DNA of 64,000 bases from Capitulum mitella (lineage: Eukaryota > Arthropoda > Thecostraca > Pollicipedomorpha > Pollicipedidae), in contig CP099851.1 of NCBI GenBank assembly GCA_030062745.1, positions 6,139,661 to 6,203,660 on the forward strand, read 5' to 3'. This document shows, one piece after another, positions 11,614 to 22,297 of this stretch. Position 1 is the first letter of the stretch; each line of letters starts with the position of its first letter. The notes under the pieces are model-generated. The model was not told the DNA's origin. It ran no database searches and saw only the letters and a program-made list of their open reading frames with translations. A program made the translations under genes and the position numbers.

Positions 11614-12113
11614 TACATCTATATATATTAAGATAGGATGTTTTTCCACATAGGATGACAATGATAATGGAACTAAACTATTGCGAAGCACAAAAGCAGT
11701 AATCAACGTTGCGGCTTTATTATTGCCTTCATCAGGAATGCTGTTTCTTAAGTTTATTTTTTCGACACACGAAATGTGACCACAGCACATGAAGAACATT
11801 ACACCTCGATATGAACATTACAAACGAGTAAGTTTAACATAACACAGCACTGATCAGACGCAGCTGCACACATCCCCCCTGTCCCTCCCCTCGCGCTCCC
11901 ATACCTAATATGCTAATTTTAGAATTCACTTTTTATTAATTGCACCACAAACATCGACAGTTTGAGAAGCCCCTGCGACAAGTTTATATTAAGTTATCAC
12001 ACGTCCCGCCACTTCAGAGGCGGAACGTGTCGCGGCAATGGGGGAGGACACAGGCCACTTTTCGAACCATTTCTTTCCGCGCAAGGCCAAAGGGTAAATG
12101 CTACTTTCGCCAG
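10843..12113. other. Left-arm-specific non-coding stretch with TA microsatellites
   Basis: No gene recognised. Holds the TA arrays at 11,460-11,607 and unassigned sequence. No mirror match was found in the right arm. Confidence 0.5.
11450..11630. repeat. Paired (TA)n arrays, each starting AACGCTACAATATATA
   Basis: TA runs at about 11,460-11,530 and 11,572-11,607. The lead-in AACGCTACAATATATA is repeated about 113 bases apart, so the array looks locally duplicated. Confidence 0.85.
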
Positions 12114-13387
12114 TTAACCCGCCCCCGACTGGGGGAGGGGTGGTTCGCCGCTCCCCCGGGGTTTTTCTGGGACTGCGAGAGAACGAACAAACATAGCGTC
12201 ACGAAACTTCGTGTACCTTTTGCTTGATCATTTTTACACCTTCTGTCAAAATTTTGATCTCAGGTCAAGTCAGGTGTCTGACCTAGATCAGGTCAAACGG
12301 ATCTACGTTCAAAAAGGTTTAGCACCCTCTAACTTTTTCCGCAAAACAAGATATCACAATAATAATTTCAGGGATTAGTGGTCTCGATCGACGCAACAAA
12401 TCAGCTATCTCAGGTTTTTCGGAATTTTCTGGATCATTATCTAAGGTCATGCCAATTTTTAAGACATGTCGTTTTTTTGGAAACTGGCGGAATTTTTCGT
12501 AGTATTTGTAGTGTGGACTGAAGCAAACATCTACTTACCGTCATTGGGCAAAGTATTTATGACTTCCAGCCATTGACCTGAGGCCAGGTCACGAATAACT
12601 GTAGTGAGCCAAAATGCACCATCGCCAAAATCTTCGATGAATTACTCAGAATGGGTAGAAAATGGCACAACTGGCTTGCACAGACGTAAGTAATATCAAG
12701 AACCTAATTTTTTTTTTTAAAAAAAGTTGCATATTTTGGAAATAAACAGACTCTCGCGGATAAAGCTCCACCAGTGTAGTTTGGTACCTAATGAATCTTT
12801 CCAAGATTTAAACATGAGAAATCATCACAAGAACCACTAACAGCAATAAACTTGACATGGATAGGCTTATGTAGTTAAAATAAAAGAACGCTAACATTAG
12901 TTCCCATTTCTTATGCGTATTGCTGCGGCGTCCGCCGACAACAGGCGTGAAAATTGCCGTGTCTTTAACTCAACGTTTCGGGGCATATATTGAAGAAATC
13001 CGGGAAATTAGACGTGTATCAGTATCTGCGGACCTTTACTTGTGTGTTGGTGCCCTTACTTATGCGTTATTAATCACAGCCCTTGAGATTCAGGCCGTTT
13101 CTCTGTCTCATGCAGTCGGCTATGAGAAAACATATATAGGACGTAAACTGCTTACATATTATCTAAAACTAAAAATGGGACCAGAGTCGATCTCTACTCG
13201 TCACAAGCTTTCCAACGGTGTGCTTATTTTTTATCGTGTGACCAGGCGTTCGTGACGTCTAAAATGCGACCAATCGTTCTTGAGATTGGCGGTTGACCGT
13301 CCCTCCCCGACTGGGGGGCGGTCAACCGCTCCCCCCCCCTCCTAGTTGGGCGTGATCGTCGCCGATTCTCGGTCGTGCGCGGGTTAA
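12114..13387 (+). mobile_element. TTAA-bounded non-autonomous element, left copy
   Basis: The element starts TTAA-CCCGCCCCCGACTGGGG at 12,114 and ends GCGCGGG-TTAA at 13,387. A TTAA target duplication with termini beginning CCC is the signature of piggyBac-superfamily elements. A second copy of similar length (58,892-60,098) shares the internal sequence in the same orientation, including GGTTTTTCTGGGACTGCGAG and GTGAAAATTGCCGTG. G/C-rich subterminal inverted repeats are present at both ends. No transposase frame is visible, so it would depend on a partner element. Superfamily assignment is inferred from ends only. Confidence 0.65.
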
Positions 13388-13505
13388 TGGCGAATGGCAA
13401 AATGGCGACATGTAAAAAAGGCGACATGCCGAAATGGCGAACAGCTAAATGGCGAGGTGCAGACATGTCAAAATGCCAGACGAATAAATGGCGAAACGGC
13501 CCATC
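13388..13505 (+). repeat. 15-bp ATGGCGA minisatellite, array B
   Basis: Directly follows the TTAA of the element. Units such as AATGGCGAATGGC and AAATGGCGACATGT. Nearly identical to 60,099-60,210 in the same orientation. Confidence 0.9.
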
Positions 13506-13854
13506 AATAGACAAATGGATCCGGCCGCCCGAACCAGGTCAGACCTCTTCAGTCCGTTGCCAGCTGGCCACTTGATCAAAGCTAATCTCCTCCGGTACCA
13601 GAAACCGGTGTCACATGATACAAATTATATCCGAGTTACATAATATCCAAGTTATATTATATCCCCAGGCCATGGGTTACGAGTAGTTTGATGCTACTTC
13701 CGGCATTTGACTTGCTATCTCAGGAGGATCTAGCAATGCGGCCGGAAACAAAGTCAAGGGGCAATCGGTAGCCCATCCCCCGCCCCGAAAAAACAATGGA
13801 TGTTGGCCTGTCATGTGACACAAACGATTTTATATTCTTATTGATTGCATATAT
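13506..13854. other. Segment shared in direct orientation with 60,211-60,350, then unassigned DNA
   Basis: The part to about 13,640 (GGATCCGGCCGCCCG, AATTATATCCGAGTT) matches 60,211-60,345 in the same orientation, unlike the inverted flanks. The remainder has no recognised feature. Confidence 0.55.
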
Positions 13855-13960
13855 TATTATATTATATTATATATATATATATATACAGTATATATTACTT
13901 CCTACTGATATATATTATTGATCGTATATGATTGTATATTCTATATATGATATATACGAT
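13855..13960. repeat. AT-rich microsatellite
   Basis: TATTA and TA runs; mirror partner at about 55,520-55,612. Confidence 0.85.
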
Positions 13961-13974
13961 TGGAGAAAGTCGCA

Positions 13975-14085
13975 TTTGAATAAAAAGCTGGCGTCGACGG
14001 GAACTGAATTCGAGTTATTCTCTCATCGTACTTCGGTGCTAACCACCAGACCAACTCGAAATCCGAATCCCGGCCCTTTTAAAGC
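13975..14085 (-). mobile_element. Possible tRNA-derived SINE fragment
   Basis: Read on the minus strand it shows GGTCTGGTGGTTAGCACC, resembling a tRNA D-arm/A box, followed after about 30 bases by a degenerate B-box-like CGAATTCAGTTCCC. No complete cloverleaf can be folded. The mirror copy is 55,390-55,490 (plus). Confidence 0.3.
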
Positions 14086-16970
14086 CGCCGCTGTGACGTC
14101 ATCGGCTGCCGTCTCTCAACTACACATGCAACAAGAAAAAGGGCGAGGAACAAATGTGTTTTCGTTGCGTCCGTTAAACAGTTCTTGGTTCATCTTCATA
14201 GTGGCGGAAAAATCGCGAACGTGTTCAGGCGCCGTGGCTTCAGGACCGGTTCAAACATACCCCGCACTCATCCGGGCACCCGGCCCGCTTTATGGATCGA
14301 ACGGAAGAGCTAGTACACATAATTTTTTTAAAAAGCTTGGAGACACACATTATACGTACATATTCTTAGTCCTGTCCCGTGTGAAACTTTATCTCTGCGG
14401 CTGCCAGTTTTCAGAGAACTGAGTCTGTTTATCCTCCTCCACATGGTGGGATATTTCTTTTAACATGCGTCTCATGGACAACCTTTCCTGCTGTGGGTCG
14501 GAAATTCACCAGAACCCTGGCGTCAAACCCGGTCAATAGTTCCGAATAGCACAGGTAGCCGATCGTATGCGGGAGCAAAACCATCAAAATGCTAAACAGT
14601 TTCAAACCGCCAGACGCCTGCAGCTCACAACGCTGACACTTAATCAACCACCTCGACGTCTAGAGCGAAAAAAGGACAGGAATGTGGGCTTCAGTGATAG
14701 GATGTTGCATAAAACGTGCCAGTCTCTTCGAGTGCAATTATCCAGTCTCGTCAAACAGCAGGCGCAACATCTGCCGTTTACAAACTTGGAACCGGTATAT
14801 CCTCCCGCTGAACACATTCTACCCTCTAGCAGAACATCGAGGTGCAGAGCGAGGACGTTAACATAGATGAACTCGTCGATAATGCATGGTCTGTGGAATA
14901 AAACAGTGTACTGTTTGTCACAGTTTGCACTGTCATGATTCTTCGAATAAACTACACGTGTTGCATTCATATGGGTATGAAACGGTGCTCCTCCCTCTTC
15001 CTGATTACCAATGGGCAATGAACCAAAAAAAAACATTTCTTCTTCCTCAGTACCTTTCTTAATTACAAGATGCGCCCAGCGCAACATTCCGAGCAATGAC
15101 AAAATGATCGAAGTGCTTCACTCGACATCAGCATAATGGAACACTGAAGGCGACGGCTTTAACGGCGGGAAAGGGCAAGAGAGGGGAGCGGTATCGTTCT
15201 CTATCATCCCACCTTCATCACAGGCTTGCCATAGGGCTCGATATTCCTGATGACTGAAGCATGCTGCAGCCTCACCTTTGCTGCGGAAGCATTTATCATA
15301 ATTTTTTCTTCATCCGTCATTGTTTAGTCCTTTCAGGCTACGAAAGTTATGTTTTGAATGCATGTCCAGTCTTCCTTCTCTGCGAAATTCTATAATGAAA
15401 GTAGAAAGGATCTCATACGTTTTTGCTTTCATTCCCAGGTTTTCCAGCTTTCAGCTAGAGCTCCCCACACTTCTTTGTTTCTCAGGACAAAACCTCTAAT
15501 CGCTCTGGCATTTCGCATATCTGAGTTTTATTCGTTTCATACATTGTTTGAGAATTTGGAGTCGGTATCCTGATACGTCACTGACCTATGGCCTCTTTCT
15601 CGAGGACGTAGGTCATCGAGAAATCACGTTATGGCAACCTGCTTTACCGCAGAACAAATGTTTTACCAAGTATATGGTACTCATTCTTACTAAATCTTGC
15701 ATACGCATCAGTGACACATCGTATCAGTGACTTGCTCACGACAGCCGTTACTTAGAGCAAGGCCATCTTATATCAGAATCATGGATTGAGGTCACTGACT
15801 ATTTTTTTGCCTTTCATCAAATGGAGAGGTGTTACCATGTAATCAAAAAGGTTCATTTGAATAGAAGCAGTAGTCGAATTCCTAAGTAATCGCAAAGTGA
15901 TTTTGGGCCCAGTATAAGCGTCCTATGGGCTACTTTTCAAAGGATCCAATAACAAAACAGATTTCACTTACATGACCTCAACTGAAGTTGGCTGTGAGGT
16001 CACTGTGTGATCTAAAAGGAGCAATGAGTACAATGTCGTGTCGCTAAAAGGAAAACAAGCTACATAGTTCTGTTGTTTGCTCTTTCATGTCAGGTTTGGA
16101 AATGGCTGGGATGGGGATGTACCAGCAAACCTTGTGCTCTGTCCAAGGTGGACAAATAGCGAATATTGGCAAAGCTTAATTCTCTATGGTGTTATTTTGG
16201 CCTTCCTAGGGAACCATAGACAATCTCTTTAAAGGCCTTCTCGGGTTTTTTAATAGCCCTCGGCGTCTGCGTGAGGCCAATGGATCATTTGGCGATTCTG
16301 ACCTTTTAGGGTCCCCTCAGATTTCTATGAGTGTCGCCGATATTTGTAGAAGTCCTCAGACATCAATGGGAGCCAGCTTAGGCAAGTGTAAGGGTCCATC
16401 CAGGTCCTCATGTGTGACGCTTATCCTCTTTTCAAACTTTAAACTTCCAAAGGGTCCTTACACCGCCGAAGGGGCCGTAGGCATTTCTAAGCGTCACAGA
16501 TTTCTCGAGATCCTTGATGGAACCCTGCTGCAGACCTTTCATCTTTTGCACACAGCTGTCATCCAAGATCCTTTCACAACTTTGTAATAGTCTTTTGATT
16601 TTCCTAGAGTCCGTAGATAATGATGCCTCTCGAATATTTTGGTGGCTCCAGAAACGTTCATGTGCGAAACCTTTTATACTGTTTGAAGGCCCTTATAGAA
16701 CCATGAGGATGGGACATGGTACATGAGACCTTTTCCGATTTGCGTGTGTGCCCCATTTCATATTTGTGAAGGACCTCAGATTGTATGAAGGCTCTTTGGA
16801 GTCTCGTTGGCGCCTCAGCAAGTCAGTAAAAAGACTGAAATTATCGGTTCAAACATAATTTGCGTTTTTAAAACCTCCAGGCTGCCTACTCTAACCGCTT
16901 TTTTAACACACCTTGGAGAAACCGATATATTTGCGAAATGTACGAAATGTTGATTAGATGCAAATGTCTA
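14086..16970. other. Arm-conserved non-coding block with possible LINE remnant
   Basis: Matches the complement of 52,425-55,390. Near 14,490-14,540 the plus-strand frame reads G-S-E-I-H-Q-N-P-G-V-K-P-G, resembling the pre-endonuclease motif (D-I-x-x-N-P-G-P) of some LINE ORF2 proteins. At 14,567-14,866 an open frame is conserved in the mirror copy (54,586-54,819 minus), but the opposite strand is open in both arms too. From 15,100 to 16,970 there are no recognisable genes; the sequence contains repeated AGGTCA-type motifs. Confidence 0.45.
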
Positions 16971-17039
16971 CAACTACACTGTATTTACAACGGCAGCATT
17001 GCAGTCTGCTGTGTGTGATCTTTTTGCACCAGGGTCTTT

Positions 17040-17205
17040 GCTGTGGGACTCTTCTGGATCAGGGTTGTTGCTGAGTGGTCTCTCTGGACCGAGGTATGAG
17101 TTGTGGGACCTCTCTGGACCGAGGTATGAGTTATGGGACCTCTCTGGACCCGGGCCCGCGCTGTGGGACTTCTCTGGGCCCGGACCTGCGCTCTGGATGT
17201 GGGGG
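17040..17205. repeat. 30-bp tandem repeat (CTCTCTGGACC core)
   Basis: About five units of CTCTCTGGACCGAGGTATGA followed by GTTGTGGGAC. Read on the plus strand the unit gives L-S-G-P-R-Y-E-L-W-D repeats, but nothing supports translation. The right arm (about 51,690-51,820) has one unit fewer. Confidence 0.85.
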
Positions 17206-17580
17206 GGGGACCTGGCCGACAGCAGCCGTGATCTGCAGACGTCATTTCCGACTGGCGTCACCTGACGTCAGTCAGCTGAGCCGAGAACTCGGCCGCATCC
17301 GCCGCCCGGCCCAGTGCCGGTCTGACGAGCCCGTGCACCGGGCAGCCGACAGAGCAGCGAAGCGGCGGGAGGAGCCGTCCAAAGCTGCGGCCTCGGCGGC
17401 GTGTCTGCGGCAGACTCGCCCACTCCGGGCTAATTGGAAACCTGCGATGCGGAGTCCGGCCAGACAACTGCTCAGCCGGCCGGCCGGCCGCCGCGCCGCT
17501 GACGAGGGGCGGCCGACTGGCACGGCAACTGAAGGCAACGTAGGGGACAGTGGGGGGAGACGGACAGACGGATAGACAAA
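17206..17580. other. G/C- and CpG-rich block beside the 30-bp repeat
   Basis: Much richer in C, G and CpG than its surroundings, with GCCGGCCGGCCGGCCGCCGC near 17,470-17,495 and a GACAGACGGATAGACA-type tract at its end. It is conserved in the right arm (51,330-51,690). A frame is open in both copies (about 90 residues, Arg/Ala-rich), which high G/C content alone can explain. It could be a CpG-island-type promoter or part of an element. No product is recognised. Confidence 0.5.
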
Positions 17581-18334
17581 CAGATAGACAGGGAGAAAAT
17601 AACTGCTGGATTTAAAAAGCCCTTAGCGGAGCTAGACGAAAGAACGTCAGTAGATGAAAAAATCAATTTATATTTCTGATTAGGTCACTACTAAAGTCAG
17701 CAGCGGGAACTTAAGGTTAAATTTCCCCTTGGCATATTTGACAAGAATCATGGATAACCGAAACTTGTGAGCGGATGACAAGCGGTTAGGAGTTTTATTT
17801 AGAAGGCCTGATTTGCCTATATAGGGCAAAAAATGCAGTTGATGTGAAATCTGACCATTGCAAAGAAAGTTGAAAATGACGGGGTGAAGCTCATTTCAAG
17901 GGCAGAAGCCACAGTTTTCAGGATGCACAAAAAATACGTTTTGGATAGAATACGCCGCAAGTGTTCATGGCATGCATTTTGACTCTACAACCATGATATA
18001 AAGGTCAAATAAGGCCAACCTAGGTCAAAACATCTCGACCCAAATCTCGAGGATTTCTGCTGTCTGTCGGATCATCTGTGGCATGACCACTAATCAGATA
18101 CCATGCAACATAAATGGCTAAACATCGATCGACGTGATATCCATTGTAAATCATGAAAACCTGTCCTAGGCCAATGACCTGACGTGACCCTGATTATAAA
18201 AACTGACATAATGTGTAAAACTTATGTATGAAAAGGCACCCTAAGTTTCATGCCTGTGCGCATTTCGTTTTTCGGCCATGATTAGAATGCCGGATGGTGG
18301 TTGTCATTGCCAGCCCCCACCCAGACGTTCAGTG
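17581..18334. other. Arm-conserved non-coding DNA
   Basis: Mirrors about 50,551-51,330. Nothing beyond scattered AGGTCA/TGACCT motifs. Confidence 0.5.
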
Positions 18335-19195
18335 TTAAACCAATGCCCGGTGGGCTAGACGGTAAAGCCGGTTGCCGGCAGGAAGTGGGATTCGACCCCT
18401 TCCCCTGAGATCTCGAGAATTGCCCATTCCATTTAATAGCAGAAAACGCCAATCGATTCATCATGATGTAAGCTGCATTTCTATAAAAAGAAGTTTTCAA
18501 AACTTTGAGAGGGGTGGATACAGGGGGCAAAAAAGTCAAAAAGGGATGTTTTTGTGGATAAAACTCTGCTGTTTCTAGACCGATTTTGATAAAATTGGCA
18601 TGAATCGAGAGATTATAGATGGGACGTTTACCATCGGTCCAGACATTCGGAATTTTGGGAACATTCATATGCGTTCACAGGGTTGTAAAAGTGGAATGAT
18701 TAGTTTTCCAAAAACCGGATTAACAAAAAAGTTAAAGAAATATTTTTAGCTTTGACTAACCATGTCATGGTGACCAAGTACAAATCGTATTACATTGTCT
18801 GTATAATGTTAGCATGGGAGTCGTCAAAAAACTGTCTATGCCAGTCCCAGGCAGTTTTTCATGTCAGAGGCATGAAAAAGGGGAACCGTCATGACCACAT
18901 GTTTATCAGGTCAACATACGACCTTGGGCCTTAAATGACGTCCAGTGATCTTAGAGTCACACAGAATGATCTTAAGTGCGTTTCATATTGCTTGGAAACG
19001 TGTCCAATCATTTGAATTTAATCTATTCCTAAAATTATATTTTACGATTGCCGTCGTATGCGGTACGCGCACCGACATTTTAGGTCATAGCTCCGTAAAC
19101 CGACCAAATATCAACCTGAAACTTGCTACGCAAGTAGAAAGCACACTTGTACGTCATAGACATTTCTCATTAGGTATTTGAAAAATAGTGCCGAA
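18335..19195 (+). mobile_element. Degenerate copy of the TTAA-CCC element family, 3'-truncated
   Basis: Begins TTAA-ACCAATGCCCGG and continues with GGGCTAGACGGTA and GAGATCTCGAGAA, matching the intact copy at 20,750. It also shares the interior (TAGGTCATAGCTCCGT near 19,080). It ends at a poly-T near 19,193 without the other terminus. The right-arm mirror keeps the first ~275 bases (50,276-50,550) and there the end reads CCCAATGCCCGG, closer to the intact terminus. Confidence 0.6.
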
Positions 19196-19975
19196 TTTTT
19201 TTTTGTTCTCGAAGGGGCCAGCAAGAAATACTTATGCTGTTAGGAAAAGCTGTTCCAGTCCTTACCTTACCCATATTTTAATTCTGTTCTTATTTACCTA
19301 ACATTGCTTGTGTGACAAAGGCCGCGAAATAGCCATTAGTAATGGATTTGGTCGGCCATTTATAAATGCAACATAATGCCACAAAAACACGCCAGTTTTG
19401 CTCAGTTGCTCCGTAACGTCAGGTTTGGAAATGACTGGAAAGGAGGTGGTTGTTCCACCACCCCTGTACTGTAGGAGCTGGCTAAATGGTGAATGCTGTC
19501 TAGGGCTAATATCAAGACTTCCATCAATTCTTCCGTGAAGTTATGTATCGTTTCACCTGGATATTACAGATAAGCCTGTTTGTTTGGTGTTTAATGATAC
19601 GATGTGAAAGTTGGCAAACACGATTATGGGTTCATTGCTCCTCATTTATCGCCTTTTTTCTTTGTGATGCCCCTCTGTGTTCCCACAATGGAACCACTAC
19701 CACTGAAACAGCTGCTGTTTATTTGGTAGGACTTCTCGAGACAAGAGAGTTACCAACAATCGGTTGAAGACTGCCAGGTAAAGGACTGATTTCACCAGCG
19801 TTTTTTCATAAATTTGAAATGTGCGCAATCAAGTCGAAATGATGGGTACGTTGTATGATTTTCTGTTGTCAGCACCCATACTGTTGTACTGAGTCGCTTG
19901 CCTAATAGATACGTCAGTGATCAAGGATACTTAGTAATCACACAGAGTCATATTGTGGCAGTCGCGACGCGGACA
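19196..19975. other. Arm-conserved non-coding DNA
   Basis: Mirrors 47,150-47,935. No gene signature seen. Confidence 0.5.
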
Positions 19976-19980
19976 GACAG

Positions 19981-20722
19981 AGGCGGAGAGTTGGTGATAG
20001 GGGCGGGGCAGCATAGGACGAGTGTCACCTGTCACGTACAGCATTGCAGCCCGTACTGCACCAGCGCGCGGCGGAGAGAGCGTGCATGCGCTTGCTCATC
20101 CCGGAGTAAACGTCATTCGGGTTTCATGTTACCTACTGAGACAGGAGTGCGGTTGGACTCTTCTGCAAAAACTGCCGATAACGTCCCACTGGACCTGTCT
20201 TCCGAGTCTGGGCGACTAGAGGACGTGTCTGTGACGTCTGTCTGTTACGTCGGCGACCGCTGGAGAAAATCGGCATCGAATAGCCTCCCGGGAGCCTGCC
20301 AAGAAGAGGACGGCGAGGTCCAGGGAGACCAAAGAAGAACGATGGAAACGGCTCTCTTCGAAAGCGACGCGCATGGCCGTCGCCCGCCCACACTGTCGGT
20401 TCCCGGCAGGCAAAGAGAGACGCTACGCCCAGCGTGCCGCTGACGCCGATCGCCACCGCGAGGAGCGCCTGGAGCTGCGTCGGGCGGCTCAACAAAACGT
20501 AATGCTTCACTATGCCATACGCACCTTTGTGGGCCGCCTGAGCTGCAGATAAGCCGAATGGCAGAAACACTGGACATATCCCCAACAGTGCGTGATGCAA
20601 AAAGACCCAGGCGGAGAGTTCGTGGTAGACGCGGGGCAACATGAGACCAATGCCACCGGCCACGTACAGCACTGCAGTCGGTACTGAACCAGCGCGCAGC
20701 GGAGCAAGCGCGCACGTGCTTG
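19981..20722. mobile_element. Unit with ~113-bp direct terminal repeats (TRIM-like), left copy
   Basis: The sequence from AGGCGGAGAGTTGGTG (19,981) to CATGCGCTTG (about 20,096) recurs from AGGCGGAGAGTTCGTGG (about 20,609) to CACGTGCTTG (20,722), flanking about 510 bases. Both repeats contain GTACAGCA-TGCAG and ACCAGCGCGC. The layout resembles a small LTR-type element or a tandem internal-promoter element. The inside encodes overlapping frames on both strands, Arg/Ala-rich, with no recognised domain. The mirror copy is 46,400-47,150. Confidence 0.5.
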
Positions 20723-20745
20723 TATTTCCTATTTTTATATCATGC

Positions 20746-21957
20746 TTAACCCTATTCCCGGAGGGCTAGACGGTATGGTCGATTCCCGGCAGGGGGGGGC
20801 GAATTCGGCCCCCCTGAGATCTCGAGAACTACTCGTCCGATTTCATCGCAACAAACGGCAATCGATTTGCCATATTGTGAACTACATTTTTATAAAAAGG
20901 AATCTTCAAAATTTTGAAACGTGTGGATACAGGAGGTCAAAAATGTCCAATTGGGGGGTACTTTCGAACTTCTTATAACTCCGTTGTTTATCAACCGATT
21001 CCGATGAAACTGGCATGAATCCAGAGATTATAGATAGGGCTTTTACCATGGGTCCGCAAATCTGAAATTTTGAGAAAATTCATGGGCGTTCACAGGGTTT
21101 CAAAAATAGGAAGATTAGTTTTCTAACAACTGAATGAACAAAACAGGAAAACACCCTTTTTTGGCTTCTGCCAGTCATGTTATAATAAAGAAGTGCAAAT
21201 CGCATCACAATGTTTGTATAATGTTAGCATAGGCGGTGCCGGGGACATGAAAAATGGGGACTGTCCTGGTCACACGTTTCTCAGATCAACTTTGACCTTT
21301 GACCTTAAATGACCTGAAGTGACCTTGGGGTCACTTGGAATGATCTCTTGTGCAGTTAATATTGTCTCCAAACGTTTTCAATCATTTGAATTCACTGTAT
21401 TCAAAAATTTCATTTTATGGCTATTGCCATATAGGGTACGCGCACTGACATTTTAGGTCATAGCTCCGTGACCCGACCTGATATCAAGCTAAAACTTGGT
21501 ACACAAGTAGAAGGCACCCTTCGACGTCATACGTTTTCCAGGTGTGGCATTTGAAAAAAACGGCACCGAAATTATAGCGAAAAAACTAATTTTGACTTTT
21601 GACCTTGACTTGACCTTCTAAAGTGACCTCAAATAAACAAAATTACATTTGCACATTGCCCAACTATTTAGCTATACATCGATATAAAGTTTTAAGTTCT
21701 ATCTTTAAAAACTCTGTTTTTTGGCAAACATTTTCCTTTTACCCTCAAAATGGCCAAAAATGGCCTGAGATGCCTCCTAAAAACGTTGCCTGGCTCCGCG
21801 CCCGAGTACAATAGAATTTTGAAACTTTGTCAGGGCACGTAGAAAGAATAGCTAGGAAAATTCACCAAGTTTTGTGAAGCTGCGCCAAAAAGCCTGGAAT
21901 TGGCAAGCAAAAAACCCGGGGGTTTGATTCAGCCACCCATGCCGGGAATAGGGTTAA
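20746..21957 (+). mobile_element. Intact TTAA-bounded element with 12-bp terminal inverted repeats
   Basis: Boundaries are TTAA-CCCTATTCCCGG at 20,746 and CCGGGAATAGGG-TTAA ending at 21,957. The 12-bp termini are perfect inverted repeats and the TTAA is duplicated, as in piggyBac-type insertions. The element is 1,204 bp between the TTAAs, with no transposase frame; it is a non-autonomous (MITE-like) member. The right arm lacks it: the corresponding place (46,138-46,370) holds unrelated sequence between TTAA sites. It therefore probably arrived after the large inverted duplication. Confidence 0.75.
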
Positions 21958-22177
21958 GATAACCTCAGTTCCTGATAAACCTAGGATTTATTATCGGAAT
22001 ACCTCGCAGGACTTCCTATCCAAGTGCCAGGACTGCTTGCAAGGAGTCATGTATGAAGCCAATGACGTCGACACGGAGGTAAGCTGCTTTACTGAATTCG
22101 GCATTATCAATGATCATTCATAAGAAGTGCATGTTTTTGTTATAGGCTAATGCGCAATCAACTTTACATTTTCACGT

Positions 22178-22297
22178 AGAAAGAATAGCTAGGAAAATTC
22201 ACCAAGTTTCCTGAAGCTGCGTTAAAAAGCCCGAAATTGGCAAGCAAAAAACCCGAGGGGGCGGATTCAGCCCCCCCCCTGCCGGGAATAAGGTTAA
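22178..22297 (+). mobile_element. Second 3' terminus of the same TTAA element family
   Basis: Repeats the last ~117 bases of the preceding element (GTAGAAAGAATAGCTAGGAA to CCGGGAATAAGG-TTAA). Either a solo truncated copy or the distal end of an older copy into which the first was inserted. Confidence 0.6.

Noticed and set aside
17075..17575. 166-residue frame over the G/C-rich block
   Set aside because: High G/C content removes stops in several frames on both strands, and the first part is a tandem repeat. No domain is recognisable.
20133..20672. Overlapping frames of 156-181 residues on both strands
   Set aside because: Competing frames, G/C-rich sequence and repeat-flanked layout suggest a mobile unit and not a host gene.
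21280..21640. Array of nuclear-receptor response elements (TGACCTTGACC motifs)
   Set aside because: The motifs occur throughout dispersed repeats across the window and are not tied to insulin promoters.
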